DNA of 39,953 nucleotides, taken from the NCBI GenBank assembly GCA_023133415.1, contig JAGLWM010000011.1, positions 1 to 39,953 on the forward strand, read 5' to 3'. The translations under genes and the position numbers were made by a program. Below, piece by piece: positions 1 through 7,025 of the stretch; position 1 is the stretch's first letter; each line of letters begins with the position of its first letter. Below the pieces are notes generated by a model. It did not search any database. It was not told the origin of the DNA and saw only the letters and a program-made list of their open reading frames with translations. This DNA is from Candidatus Pacearchaeota archaeon. Lineage in GTDB: Archaea; Nanobdellota; Nanobdellia; Pacearchaeales; GW2011-AR1.

Positions 1-94
1 CTCACAATTCACTCTAAAATTTTGTCTTATAATTCAATTTGGACAAAATTCGAGCAAATTGTTCGCCCTCCATGTTTCGGTCGCTCGGTCAAAA
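1..94 (-). repeat. 3'-flank module of tRNA-Met with inverted repeat, shared with tRNA-Lys
   Basis: Just downstream of tRNA-Met, ttcactctaaaattttgtc (8-26) and gacaaaattcgagcaaa (42-58) form an inverted repeat on aattttgtc/gacaaaatt. Both arms recur in the same order 3' of tRNA-Lys (35335-35353 and 35373-35389), followed there too by ttcgccc. Possible roles are a terminator or processing hairpin, or a repeat family linked to tRNA 3' ends; the sequence does not decide. No gene is visible here. Confidence 0.6.
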
Positions 95-166
95 TGGCTC
101 TAGGGAGTGCTGACCTCCCGACCTCCGCCTCATGAGAGCGGCGCTCTACCGCTGAGCTATAGAGCC
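95..166 (-). tRNA. tRNA-Met(CAT), non-canonical T-loop
   Basis: Read on the minus strand the cloverleaf has acceptor GGCTCTA/TAGAGCC with discriminator A, D-stem GCTC/GAGC, anticodon arm CCGCT-CTCATGA-GGCGG and T-stem GGGAG/CTCCC. The anticodon is CAT. The anticodon stem lacks the G-C triplets of initiators, so it is an elongator Met or a CAT-anticodon Ile2 tRNA. The T-loop GTCAGCA departs from TTCRANY at positions 54 and 58, and position 37 is G rather than the usual A. No intron is seen. It may be a real divergent tRNA or a decaying copy. Confidence 0.8.
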
Positions 167-244
167 ATGGTTAAGAGTTATTTATTTTAATTTAAAAGAC
201 TTTTCGTTCATTAGTTTTATATAGATTGTCTCATTGTTTATTAC

Positions 245-493
245 ATGGCTATAGGGGAAGGAGTTAGTAATCTGAGTGATGTTATTTTAGCTTTGCCTCC
301 AGAGATTTGGGAGAGGGCTGAGGGGTTTATTGTGATTTTGAAAGCTATTGGTGTTCTTGCGCTTATTTACTTCGTTTATATTATCGGGATGGGGATTTTG
401 AGTTTTAGAAGAGCTCGTAAATTGAAACAGATTGAGGATAAGATTGCACTCATCGATAAGAAGTTGGATAAATTGTTGAAGAAAAAGAAATAG
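245..493 (+). CDS. small single-pass membrane protein, hypothetical
   Basis: This 82-aa protein is not recognised. It has one strong hydrophobic segment at about residues 29-52, followed by a highly basic, helical tail rich in K/E that ends in a run of lysines. That pattern suggests one membrane helix with a cytoplasmic, possibly coiled-coil tail. A TATA-like ttttatatag lies about 25 nt upstream of the ATG, fitting a leaderless transcript. It is convergent with the alba gene, whose stop adjoins its own. Codon use (G/T-rich) matches the core genes nearby. Confidence 0.7.
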   Translation: MAIGEGVSNLSDVILALPPEIWERAEGFIVILKAIGVLALIYFVYIIGMGILSFRRARKLKQIEDKIALIDKKLDKLLKKKK

Positions 494-793
494 TTATTTT
501 TTTAGGACGATTTCTAAGATGGATACATTGACTAATTTTCCTTCTTTATTTTCGAATTCTTCACTGCCGATTGAAACATTTTTTACTGAGACATTTTTAT
601 CTTCGAGGAATTTTCTTCTTGCAACTTCTGCTACATCGACTCCTTTTGAAATGAATTTTCCTCGGGCTTTTATTATTACTTCGTTCGCTCCGTTATTGAA
701 TTGTATCACAACTCCTGTTACATAATTCATAAATGGCTTTCCGCCAATAAAAATAGAATGTTCTTTTGATTTTTTTGTTTCTTCTGTTGTCAT
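494..793 (-). CDS. alba: DNA/RNA-binding protein Alba
   Basis: Alba is an abundant archaeal chromatin protein that binds DNA and RNA as a dimer. The 99-aa length is normal. The family's N-terminal signature is clear: SIFIGGKPFMNYV, then VIIKARGKFISKGVDVAEVARR, where the first Lys of this stretch corresponds to the region acetylated in Sulfolobus Alba. The start lies 2 nt after the eS17 stop, so the two are almost certainly one transcript, probably from a promoter upstream of eS17. A 68-aa plus-strand ORF across this gene is a shadow. Confidence 0.95.
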   Translation of the reverse strand: MTTEETKKSKEHSIFIGGKPFMNYVTGVVIQFNNGANEVIIKARGKFISKGVDVAEVARRKFLEDKNVSVKNVSIGSEEFENKEGKLVNVSILEIVLKK

Positions 794-795
794 TG

Positions 796-999
796 TTATT
801 CGTTGTCGTCTATTATTGTTTTTTTGTTTCTCTTTATTCTTGCGATATAGCCCGCTATCTTGTTTCGCATTTTTTTACTGGGAAGGGTGTTTCCTAGCGC
901 TTTTTTGTTTTCTTCGAATGTTTTTCCAAATGATTCAGATGAACTTTCAATTAATTGTCTTGATGTCCTTTTTACCAGTGTCGGTTTGATTCTTCCCAT
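796..999 (-). CDS. rps17e: 30S ribosomal protein eS17
   Basis: This 67-aa protein is a small-subunit ribosomal protein shared by archaea and eukaryotes. The start GRIKPTLVKRTSRQL, the central FEENKK and the SKKMRNKIAGYIARI block are diagnostic for eS17; archaeal forms are of this size. On the minus strand a TATA box (cttataaat) sits about 25 nt upstream of the ATG, inside the short gap after the winged-helix gene. The eS17-alba pair therefore probably has its own promoter despite following that gene closely. Predicted to act in the 30S subunit. Confidence 0.93.
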   Translation of the reverse strand: MGRIKPTLVKRTSRQLIESSSESFGKTFEENKKALGNTLPSKKMRNKIAGYIARIKRNKKTIIDDNE

Positions 1000-1030
1000 G
1001 ATTATAAAACAAAAAACTGATTTATAAGTA

Positions 1031-2014
1031 TTATGGTTGTTGAGGTTTTAGTTTTTCTATTTTTATGAGTTTTTTATAGGCGTCAATTGTTTCGTTCATT
1101 TTTTTTGTTGGATTATCTCTTGTTATTATTCGATAGGGCAGATTCGCTTTTCTTGCGTATTTATAACATTTAAGTAATTCTGCTTCATTGATTCTTTTTT
1201 TATTGAATGCGAAAAGCATTACTTGTTTTGAATCCGATTCTGTAATTGCTATTACTTTTCTTTTGTCGACTTCTTCTATTGAAATTATTTTTATATTTTG
1301 TTTGTTGAGGAAAATTTCGATTTCTTTTAAGAGGGTTTTGTTAATTAGCGGATTATTGGTTGTTTCTTTTGGCTTTTCGACTATGCTTTCTATTTTTTTT
1401 TGTTGTTCGGCGTATTTCGAATTGCGGGATGTTGGGCCGAGTGCGGGAATGTCTTTTTTGGCTTGAATTATTTTTTCTTTTTTAACTTCCCATGCCTTGG
1501 GGACGTCTGATTCGCTGATTGTGGGTGGGTTGTTTTGTTGGTTGCGAATTGGTTTGGATTTTTTGAATGGTAGTTTATTTTCTTGAGTGAAAAGTATTTT
1601 GTCTATTTCTTCTTGTGGGATGAATGCGTATTTCCATGCTATTTTTTCTTTGAATTTAAAAGGGATTGCGAAATCTTTTATGTTTCGGAGTGCTACTCTT
1701 GTTACTGGTTCTTCTTGTTCATCAAAGATTACCTTTTCTTCTTTTAATTTTTCTTGAGCTTTTTTTTCTTTTTCTTTTAGGTCGTCGGTTTTTTCTTCTA
1801 GCTTTTCTTTTTGGTCTGGGAGGAGATAAAGAGGTGAGGCACCGATTTTCATGTGGGAAGTTATTATTTGTTTGGAGCTTGAGAGTTCGGATAGGATTGC
1901 CGATGCGAAGACTGGATCCATTTCTATTGATTTGGCTATTCGCACTGGGAGAGAGGGACCTGCAGTTTTTAGAAATTCTAGTATTTTTCTTTTCTTTTCT
2001 TGGATGTCTATCAT
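1031..2014 (-). CDS. N-terminal winged-helix protein of unknown function
   Basis: A 327-aa protein. Residues about 5-60 (KKRKILEFLKTAGPSLPVRIAKSI..) look like a winged-helix domain. A highly charged Lys/Glu region follows at about 68-95, then a conserved-looking middle, a low-complexity stretch at about 145-220, and a C-terminal alpha/beta domain at about 225-320 that includes KVIAITES. I recall similar proteins in DPANN genomes but know no function. It could be a DNA- or RNA-binding factor; being upstream of eS17-alba fits a housekeeping role but proves nothing. Two plus-strand ORFs over this region are shadows. Confidence 0.75.
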   Translation of the reverse strand: MIDIQEKKRKILEFLKTAGPSLPVRIAKSIEMDPVFASAILSELSSSKQIITSHMKIGASPLYLLPDQKEKLEEKTDDLKEKEKKAQEKLKEEKVIFDEQEEPVTRVALRNIKDFAIPFKFKEKIAWKYAFIPQEEIDKILFTQENKLPFKKSKPIRNQQNNPPTISESDVPKAWEVKKEKIIQAKKDIPALGPTSRNSKYAEQQKKIESIVEKPKETTNNPLINKTLLKEIEIFLNKQNIKIISIEEVDKRKVIAITESDSKQVMLFAFNKKRINEAELLKCYKYARKANLPYRIITRDNPTKKMNETIDAYKKLIKIEKLKPQQP

Positions 2015-2048
2015 GGGGTTTAGAAACTAGGGAGTATTATAAATATTT

Positions 2049-2570
2049 TTATGGTTTAATCCAGTTTGTTTCATAATAAGATATTTGGTTTTCTTCATCT
2101 ATTATTGCGATTAGAAGCTTCTTCTTGCTTGAGTGTGCGATTCGGTTTTTTGCTGCAAAGTCTTGCCATTTTATGGATTGGTTTTCTTGGATCGGGTAGC
2201 ATAGCCATTTAGAATGAGATTCACTAATTCGTTTTCCTTTTTCGTAGATTCTGAATTCGGCTCCGAATTTTAGTGCGGTTTTTACGATGTATCCTTTTTT
2301 TCGCAAATCTTTAAATGTAAGATATTTTGGTATGAAGTTTTTGTCTAGATGTTGGAATTTTTTTAGAAGTTGGCTTTCTGTTAACAGGTTGTTTCTGAAG
2401 TCGAAGATTTGCATTTTATTATCTTCGATTAGGAAAAAGGCTTCCGTTAAGGAATAAAAAATTTTTTGATTTTGTTTTTCTCCGAATTGGGATTTTTCTA
2501 GGAGGGCGTAGGCTTCGCTAGAGTTGGACGTGATTTGTTTACCGAGGAGAATGGCTTGAATTTTTTTCAT
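2049..2570 (-). CDS. endA: tRNA-splicing endonuclease EndA
   Basis: EndA cleaves bulge-helix-bulge introns in archaeal pre-tRNAs and pre-rRNAs. At 173 aa this is the single-domain-pair (homodimer or homotetramer) type. The catalytic triad is visible: Tyr109 in FRIYEKG, His119 in SESHSKW and a Lys at about 150 in SSKKKLLIAIID. The preceding GAEFRIYEKG matches the family signature. It starts 37 nt downstream of tRNA-Gln on the same strand, with a perfect hairpin between them, so tRNA and endA may be co-transcribed. None of the tRNAs in this window shows an intron. Confidence 0.9.
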   Translation of the reverse strand: MKKIQAILLGKQITSNSSEAYALLEKSQFGEKQNQKIFYSLTEAFFLIEDNKMQIFDFRNNLLTESQLLKKFQHLDKNFIPKYLTFKDLRKKGYIVKTALKFGAEFRIYEKGKRISESHSKWLCYPIQENQSIKWQDFAAKNRIAHSSKKKLLIAIIDEENQISYYETNWIKP

Positions 2571-2585
2571 TGTGTTTTGGATGGT

Positions 2586-2604
2586 AAGAGATTTTCAATC
2601 TCTT
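2586..2604 (-). terminator. hairpin between tRNA-Gln and endA
   Basis: The sequence aagagatt-ttc-aatctctt is a perfect 8-bp stem with a 3-nt loop, located just 3' of tRNA-Gln and upstream of the endA start. It could aid 3' processing or termination after the tRNA, or lie in the endA leader. No T-run follows, so a classical terminator is not assured. Confidence 0.4.
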
Positions 2605-2607
2605 GAT

Positions 2608-2679
2608 AGCCCCACCAGGATTCGAACCTGGGTCACGAGAGTCAGAGTCTCGTATCCTTGACCACTAGACTATGGGACT
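2608..2679 (-). tRNA. tRNA-Gln(CTG)
   Basis: The minus-strand cloverleaf is complete: acceptor AGTCCCA/TGGGGCT, anticodon arm CGAGA-CTCTGAC-TCTCG with anticodon CTG, and T-arm CCAGG-TTCGAAT-CCTGG. The AGTCCC start is typical of archaeal tRNA-Gln. No intron and no encoded CCA are seen. It is divergent from the eL41 gene. Confidence 0.93.
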
Positions 2680-2780
2680 TTAGTTTAAGGGGTGCTTTTT
2701 GGTTTTAAAGTTTTCTTTTTGGACATTCTTGTGGAGTTGAAAGCCTAAAACTTTATAAAGTAAAATTTGAATTAGTTGTT

Positions 2781-2891
2781 ATGAAGAGATCTAGTAGGAG
2801 ATGGAAGAAGAAGGGTCAGATGCGTTGGAAGTGGCAGCGTAAGAGACTTAAGAAGGAAAAGCGGAAAAGAAAGTTGAAGAGAAATAGATAG
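2781..2891 (+). CDS. rpl41e: 50S ribosomal protein eL41 (36 aa, absent from ORF track)
   Basis: This short ORF is too small for the supplied track. It encodes a 36-aa, almost wholly Arg/Lys protein with the block MRWKWQRKRLKKEKRKRKLK, which resembles archaeal/eukaryotic eL41, the smallest ribosomal protein. A TATA box (ctttataaag, about 2751-2760) lies about 21-25 nt before the first ATG, favouring that start (2781) over the internal Met14 at 2820. A start at Met14 would give a 23-aa protein, nearer the usual eL41 length. The next gene follows after about 30 nt. Confidence 0.85.
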   Translation: MKRSSRRWKKKGQMRWKWQRKRLKKEKRKRKLKRNR

Positions 2892-2921
2892 TTCTGGGAA
2901 AGAAAGTTGGTAGGATTTGAG

Positions 2922-3353
2922 ATGGAAACTGAGAAAGAATTTTTATTTGAAGGACAATGGGAAAGGTTCTATGTTAAGGAACATGGTAGATGTATAGAGG
3001 TTATTGATGCAATGATGGAGAGAGTTATGCTTTGGGATAATTTTCCTACAGTAGATGTCATTTTAAAAAATGGTTTATATTATGTTATTGATGAGGGTCA
3101 TCATACATCGTTGGCACATTATTTTTTGAATGCGCCTTTAAAATGTAGCTTAAAAAAGGAAACATCACTTACTTTCTGTAAACCTGAAAAATATTTTCCC
3201 ATTGGAGCCACTAAACTTGTTAATATAGAAGATACTGTTGTGCATAGTGGTCATTTACGAATGTGTGATGCACTCAGTTATTTTCCTCGGGATTCTGCTA
3301 ATAGATTTTGCCTAAAGCACAATTTGGACTCTACATATTTTTTATCACAATAA
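2922..3353 (+). CDS. hypothetical protein, possibly ParB/sulfiredoxin-like
   Basis: The track begins at TTG 2907; the ATG at 2922 (METEKE..) is the more natural start, giving 143 aa. No confident family match. The segment YYVIDEGHHTSLAHYF at about residues 50-66 faintly resembles the VDGHHR motif of ParB/sulfiredoxin-like domains, which is only a hint. Codons are more A-rich than in the flanking eL41 and rfcS genes. It lies between them on the same strand and is probably read through from the eL41 promoter, while rfcS has its own TATA box right after this stop. Confidence 0.6.
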   Translation: METEKEFLFEGQWERFYVKEHGRCIEVIDAMMERVMLWDNFPTVDVILKNGLYYVIDEGHHTSLAHYFLNAPLKCSLKKETSLTFCKPEKYFPIGATKLVNIEDTVVHSGHLRMCDALSYFPRDSANRFCLKHNLDSTYFLSQ

Positions 3354-3384
3354 TCCTTATAAACTAAATCGTTCTTTTCAGTTT

Positions 3385-4383
3385 ATGAGCGAGAATTATA
3401 ATTCGGAGGTTTGGACAGAGAAGTACCGGCCGCAGGTTTTTGAAGATATGGTCGGGCAGGAGGAGATTCTTAAGAGGGTTAAGAGTCTTGTGAATTCTAT
3501 GAATATTCCGCATTTGTTGTTTGCTGGACCGGCTGGTGTTGGGAAGTCGACTTTGGCTTTGATTGTTGTGAAGCAGTTGTTTGGAGCGAGTTGGAGGGAG
3601 AATTATTTGGAATTGAATGCGAGTGATGAGCGTGGGATTGATGTTGTGAGGCAGAAGGTTAAGGATTTTGCGAGGACGAAGGCTTTGGGGGATGTGCCGT
3701 TTAAGGTGATTTTTTTGGATGAGGCTGATGCTTTGACGAGGGAGGCGCAGCAGGCTTTGAGGAGGACGATGGAGAACTATACTTCGACTTGTAGATTTGT
3801 GATGAGTTGTAATTATTCTTCGAAGATTTTGGATCCGATTCAGTCGAGGGCGGTTGTGTTTAGGTTTCAGTTGTTGGAGAAGAAGGATATTAAGAGGAGG
3901 ATTGATTTGATTGCGGAGCGTGAGGGTTTGATGATTAGTGATGATGCGTTTAGTGTTTTGTATGAAGCGAGTGAAGGAGACTGTCGGAGAGTGATTAATT
4001 TGTTGCAGGCGACTGCTTCGATTTCTCCGAATATTACGCCGGATTTGGTGAGTACGATTGTTTCGAAGGCGAAGCCGTCTGATATTAAGATTGTTTTGGA
4101 TTATGCGTTGAGTGGAGATTTTGTGAATGCGAAGGAGAAGTTGTTGGATATTATGTTGAAAGAGTCGATTTCGGGGCAGGATGTGATTAAGGCGATTCAG
4201 CGTGAGATTTGGAATTTGCCTATTGATGATGGGTTGAAGGTTGCGTTGACGGAAAAGACGGGTGAGGCGGAGTTTAGATTGGTTGAGGGTGCGGATGAGT
4301 TTATTCAGTTGGAGGCTTTGATTGCGGCTTTTATTATGGCTGGGATTGGCAACAATGTTGGTGGGTTGAAGGAGGAGGGTTAA
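3385..4383 (+). CDS. rfcS: replication factor C small subunit
   Basis: RFC-S is the AAA+ motor subunit of the archaeal clamp loader that opens PCNA onto primed DNA. The 332-aa protein has EKYRP near residue 12, Walker A GPAGVGKST (48-56), Walker B FLDEAD (about 110-115), sensor 1 SCNYSSKI and sensor 2 GDCRRVINLLQ. The arginine-finger SRC motif appears as SRA, keeping the Arg. A TATA box (cttataaa) about 22-27 nt upstream supports a leaderless start at this ATG. Its TAATG stop/start overlaps the next gene by one base, so the deoxyribosyltransferase-like gene is probably translationally coupled. No intein is present. Confidence 0.97.
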   Translation: MSENYNSEVWTEKYRPQVFEDMVGQEEILKRVKSLVNSMNIPHLLFAGPAGVGKSTLALIVVKQLFGASWRENYLELNASDERGIDVVRQKVKDFARTKALGDVPFKVIFLDEADALTREAQQALRRTMENYTSTCRFVMSCNYSSKILDPIQSRAVVFRFQLLEKKDIKRRIDLIAEREGLMISDDAFSVLYEASEGDCRRVINLLQATASISPNITPDLVSTIVSKAKPSDIKIVLDYALSGDFVNAKEKLLDIMLKESISGQDVIKAIQREIWNLPIDDGLKVALTEKTGEAEFRLVEGADEFIQLEALIAAFIMAGIGNNVGGLKEEG

Positions 4384-4793
4384 TGAAAATCTTTATTGCA
4401 TGTAGTAAGCATTTTTATGTGGAGATAAAGAAGATTGCTGAGGTTTTGGAGTCTATGGGGCATGAGGTTAGCTATCCAAATTCTTATGATGACCCATTTG
4501 CGGAGGAGAGGTTTAAGCAGATGAGTGCGAAAGAACATATTAAATGGAAGGCGATGATGATGAATAAAGATAAAGGAAATATTGAGCCACAGGATGCCGT
4601 CCTGATTTTGAATTTTGAAAAGAAAGGAATTTCTAATTATATTTGGGGCGCCACTTTTCTAGAGGTTTATGTGTCTTGGGAATTAGGAAAAAAGATTTTT
4701 TTCTACAATCCCTTGCCTGATTGCTCCTTTACTGATGAGTTAATTGCAATTAATCCTATTATAATAAATGGGGATTTGAGTTTGATAAAATGA
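4383..4793 (+). CDS. nucleoside 2-deoxyribosyltransferase-like protein
   Basis: A 136-aa protein with a Rossmann-like start KIFIACSKHFY, a central DAVLILNFEK and a late ATFLEVYVSWELGKKIFFYNPLP. This layout matches the nucleoside 2-deoxyribosyltransferase-like superfamily, whose catalytic Glu lies in a comparable helix (here probably in TFLEVYVSWELGK). Members transfer or hydrolyse deoxyribose on (deoxy)nucleosides or nucleotides, but many homologues are uncharacterised, so substrate and activity are inference. It overlaps rfcS by 1 nt and the next ORF by 4 nt, which places it firmly in the clamp-loader operon. Confidence 0.7.
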   Translation: MKIFIACSKHFYVEIKKIAEVLESMGHEVSYPNSYDDPFAEERFKQMSAKEHIKWKAMMMNKDKGNIEPQDAVLILNFEKKGISNYIWGATFLEVYVSWELGKKIFFYNPLPDCSFTDELIAINPIIINGDLSLIK

Positions 4794-5104
4794 GAATTGC
4801 TTTAAAACAACTTTGTTTTCCCGAGATGGAAAGTTCTGGAGATTTTTATGAGAGAGTTAGGCAGGTGAGTTCTAGAGAAAATAGAGATAGTAGTCTTTAT
4901 TATATTGATGGTTATGAGAGCGGCGAAATTTTGTTTGCTAATTATTATTATCGGGATACTACAATTAGTTTAAATATAAATCCAGATAGGAATACATTTT
5001 TGCTTTGGGCAGAAAATTCTGATAAGCTTGATTTTGCGATTGAAGGGTTGGTAAATCTTCTTGGTTATAATTCTTTTTCCTGGGCAGGAGGATGGTCTAA
5101 ATGA
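4790..5104 (+). CDS. hypothetical protein in the RFC operon
   Basis: A 104-aa soluble protein with no recognised family. It is rich in Tyr, Ser and Glu, and has a plausible alpha/beta pattern ending in a short Gly/Trp motif (SWAGGWSK). Its ATGA overlap with the upstream gene implies coupled translation. Its stop overlaps the start of a 22-codon ORF (5101-5169). Function unknown; the operon position suggests a link to nucleotide or replication-related functions. Confidence 0.6.
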   Translation: MRIALKQLCFPEMESSGDFYERVRQVSSRENRDSSLYYIDGYESGEILFANYYYRDTTISLNINPDRNTFLLWAENSDKLDFAIEGLVNLLGYNSFSWAGGWSK

Positions 5105-5169
5105 TAAATACAAATAATCGTGAGAGCTATCAAGTGAAGTGTTTTAATGATGTAAAGAGGTCTGGGTAG
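5101..5169 (+). CDS. possible 22-aa coupled small ORF
   Basis: An ATG overlapping the previous stop (ATGA) opens 22 codons that end in TAG 4 nt before the HD-hydrolase start. It fills a gap in an otherwise tightly overlapped operon and may exist only to keep ribosomes on the message, or be noise. The product has no recognisable feature. Confidence 0.25.
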   Translation: MINTNNRESYQVKCFNDVKRSG

Positions 5170-5173
5170 TTCT

Positions 5174-5671
5174 ATGGTGAATCTTGAAAAGCTTTTTGAG
5201 GTTTATGAATTTGCTAGGAATGCACATGGAGCTCAGAAAAGGAAAACTGGTGAATTGTATATAACTCATCCGGTTGCTGTCGCAAATATAGCGCAAAAGT
5301 ATGGAGCCGATGATGAAGTTATTTATGCTTGTTTTTTGCATGATGTTGTCGAAGATATTCCTGTTTCACTTGGAGAAATTAAGGTGAGATTTGGTAGAGA
5401 TATAGCTTATTTGGTTGACGGTGTTACTAAAATTGAAGGAGATAAGTCTGCGACTCTTTTAAAAGTCCGGGATTATGCGATGTCTGATAGGCGAGTTGCA
5501 ATGGTTAAACTTGCGGATAGAATTCATAATATTTCAATTCCTATAAATGATTTAAGGTGGGAAAAAAAATATAGTAAATCTACAGAATTTTATATTGGGC
5601 TTGGTCGTGGGCTTTATTTTGGAGATATGGTTTCTAGGCTTGAAGAATTAAATGAAAGGTTGAAGGAATAG
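5174..5671 (+). CDS. HD-domain hydrolase, MESH1/SpoT-hydrolase-like
   Basis: This 165-aa protein consists of one HD domain of the RelA/SpoT hydrolase kind. Visible metal and active-site motifs are YITHP (His32), HDVVED (His56-Asp57 and Glu60-Asp61) and KLADRIHN. The opening AHGAQKRKTGELY matches the family too. No synthetase or TGS domain follows, so it resembles stand-alone MESH1-type enzymes that remove pyrophosphate from (p)ppGpp or act on related nucleotides such as NADPH. Its actual substrate here is unknown. It sits between the two RFC subunit genes. Confidence 0.85.
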   Translation: MVNLEKLFEVYEFARNAHGAQKRKTGELYITHPVAVANIAQKYGADDEVIYACFLHDVVEDIPVSLGEIKVRFGRDIAYLVDGVTKIEGDKSATLLKVRDYAMSDRRVAMVKLADRIHNISIPINDLRWEKKYSKSTEFYIGLGRGLYFGDMVSRLEELNERLKE

Positions 5672-5678
5672 AGTAAAT

Positions 5679-6872
5679 ATGATAAACAATGAGAATGTTC
5701 CGTGGTGTGAAAAGTATCGGGTGCGGGGGCTTGGGGATGTTAAGGGCCAGGATTTGGTGGTTGATAAGGTGAGGTTTTTTTTGAAAAGTTTTCCGAAGAA
5801 AAAGGCAATTGTTTTGCATGGGCCGCCGGGTGTTGGAAAGACGTCTCTTGCTTATGCGGTTGCGGGTGAGATGGGTGCGGAGATTTTGGAGTTGAATGCG
5901 TCGGATTTTCGGAATAAGGATAAGATTGGGGGGATAGTTGGGCCAGCTTCTCGGCAGGCGAGTTTGTTTGGGAAGGGGAAGATTATTTTGATTGATGAGG
6001 TTGATGGGATTAGTGCGATGAAGGATCGTGGTGGGTTGGTTACTTTGTTGGGATTATTGGAGAAGAGTGCGTTTCCGGTGATTGTTACGGCGAATGATAT
6101 TTGGAATAAAAAGTTTAGTTTGCTTCGGAAGAAGGCGGAGGTTGTTGGGTTGAAAGAGGTTGATTATAAGACAATTTTGAAGATTTTGATGGATGTTTGT
6201 GAGAGCGAGGATTGTGTTGTTTCGGGAGAGGTTTTGAGGGGGATTGCGATTCGGGCGCGTGGGGATATTCGGGCGGCGTTGAATGATTTGGAGGTTTTGT
6301 CGAAGATGGATTCGGAGGCGTTGATGAAAGAAGTTGGGAATCGGGATAAGGAGCGGTCGATTTTTGGGGCGTTGCAGAAAGTATTTCAGGAATCTGGGAT
6401 TAATGAGGAGATGTTGAGAGTTTATGATGATGTGAATATGCCGATTGATGATTTGTTTTTGTGGGTTGAGGAGAATTTGCCGGTTGCGTATAAGGGTGAG
6501 GAGTTGTGTTTGGCGCTTGATCGGTTGGCTTTGGCGGATGTTTATCGTGGGCGGATTCGTCGGCAAAGGCATTATCGGTTTATGGTTTATGAGTATTTTT
6601 TGTTGGGGGCAGGAATTGCGAGTGTGAAAAAGTGTAATCGAAGTGGCTGGGTGCAGTATAAGAAGCCGAGTAGGATTTTGAAAATTTGGTTGCAGAATCA
6701 GAGGGCGGCGAAGAAGAAATCGATTTGTGAGAAGTATGCGAAGGTTGCTCATATTTCGGTGAAAGGTGCGATGAAGGATTTTTTGTTATTGAGGATGATT
6801 CTTCAAGGTGAGGGAGTTCGGCGGGAGTTGGAGTTGTTGGGGGATGAAGTTGCTTATTTGGATAAGGTTTGA
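5679..6872 (+). CDS. rfcL: replication factor C large subunit
   Basis: RFC-L completes the archaeal clamp loader (one large, four small subunits). The 397-aa protein starts with WCEKYR, then Walker A GPPGVGKTS (about 49-57), LELNASDFRNK, Walker B LIDEVDG and sensor 2 ARGDIRAALNDLE. The long C-terminal helical domain runs to LGDEVAYLDKV. I do not see a clear C-terminal PIP box of the usual Q-x-x-L-x-x-F-F kind, and the protein is shorter than many homologues of about 450-500 aa, so a PCNA-binding tail may be absent. It starts 7 nt after the HD gene and closes the operon. Confidence 0.95.
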   Translation: MINNENVPWCEKYRVRGLGDVKGQDLVVDKVRFFLKSFPKKKAIVLHGPPGVGKTSLAYAVAGEMGAEILELNASDFRNKDKIGGIVGPASRQASLFGKGKIILIDEVDGISAMKDRGGLVTLLGLLEKSAFPVIVTANDIWNKKFSLLRKKAEVVGLKEVDYKTILKILMDVCESEDCVVSGEVLRGIAIRARGDIRAALNDLEVLSKMDSEALMKEVGNRDKERSIFGALQKVFQESGINEEMLRVYDDVNMPIDDLFLWVEENLPVAYKGEELCLALDRLALADVYRGRIRRQRHYRFMVYEYFLLGAGIASVKKCNRSGWVQYKKPSRILKIWLQNQRAAKKKSICEKYAKVAHISVKGAMKDFLLLRMILQGEGVRRELELLGDEVAYLDKV

Positions 6873-6886
6873 TTTTTAGCGTTAAT

Positions 6887-6968
6887 TTCTTGGTAAAAAA
6901 TTTCTCACGTACGATTGTACGCTTCAAATTTTTTTATACTACGAATTTATTTGCTATAAATAAAAATT
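6887..6968. repeat. dispersed hairpin repeat, copy 1
   Basis: An intergenic element after rfcL. It contains ttggtaaaaaatttct, an internal cgtacgattgtacg palindrome, then caaattttttta and a trailing ctataaata. Copy 2 lies after the nrdD glycyl-radical ORF (19813-19896) with the same order of blocks. The A-rich and T-rich arms (6893-6903 and about 6926-6939) can pair into a long AT stem. Possible roles are a terminator-like element or a miniature mobile repeat. Confidence 0.6.
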
Positions 6969-7025
6969 GTTTGAGAGATTTGGAATAATAAAAAAGTATA
7001 AATATGGGAGATTTTTTGTATAGTG

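Noticed and set aside
6054-6752. 232-aa minus ORF over rfcL and similar long antisense ORFs (for example 18490-19095)
   Set aside because: They mirror G/T-rich coding strands, have Asn/Ile/Pro/Arg-rich low-complexity products, no promoters and no family signatures.
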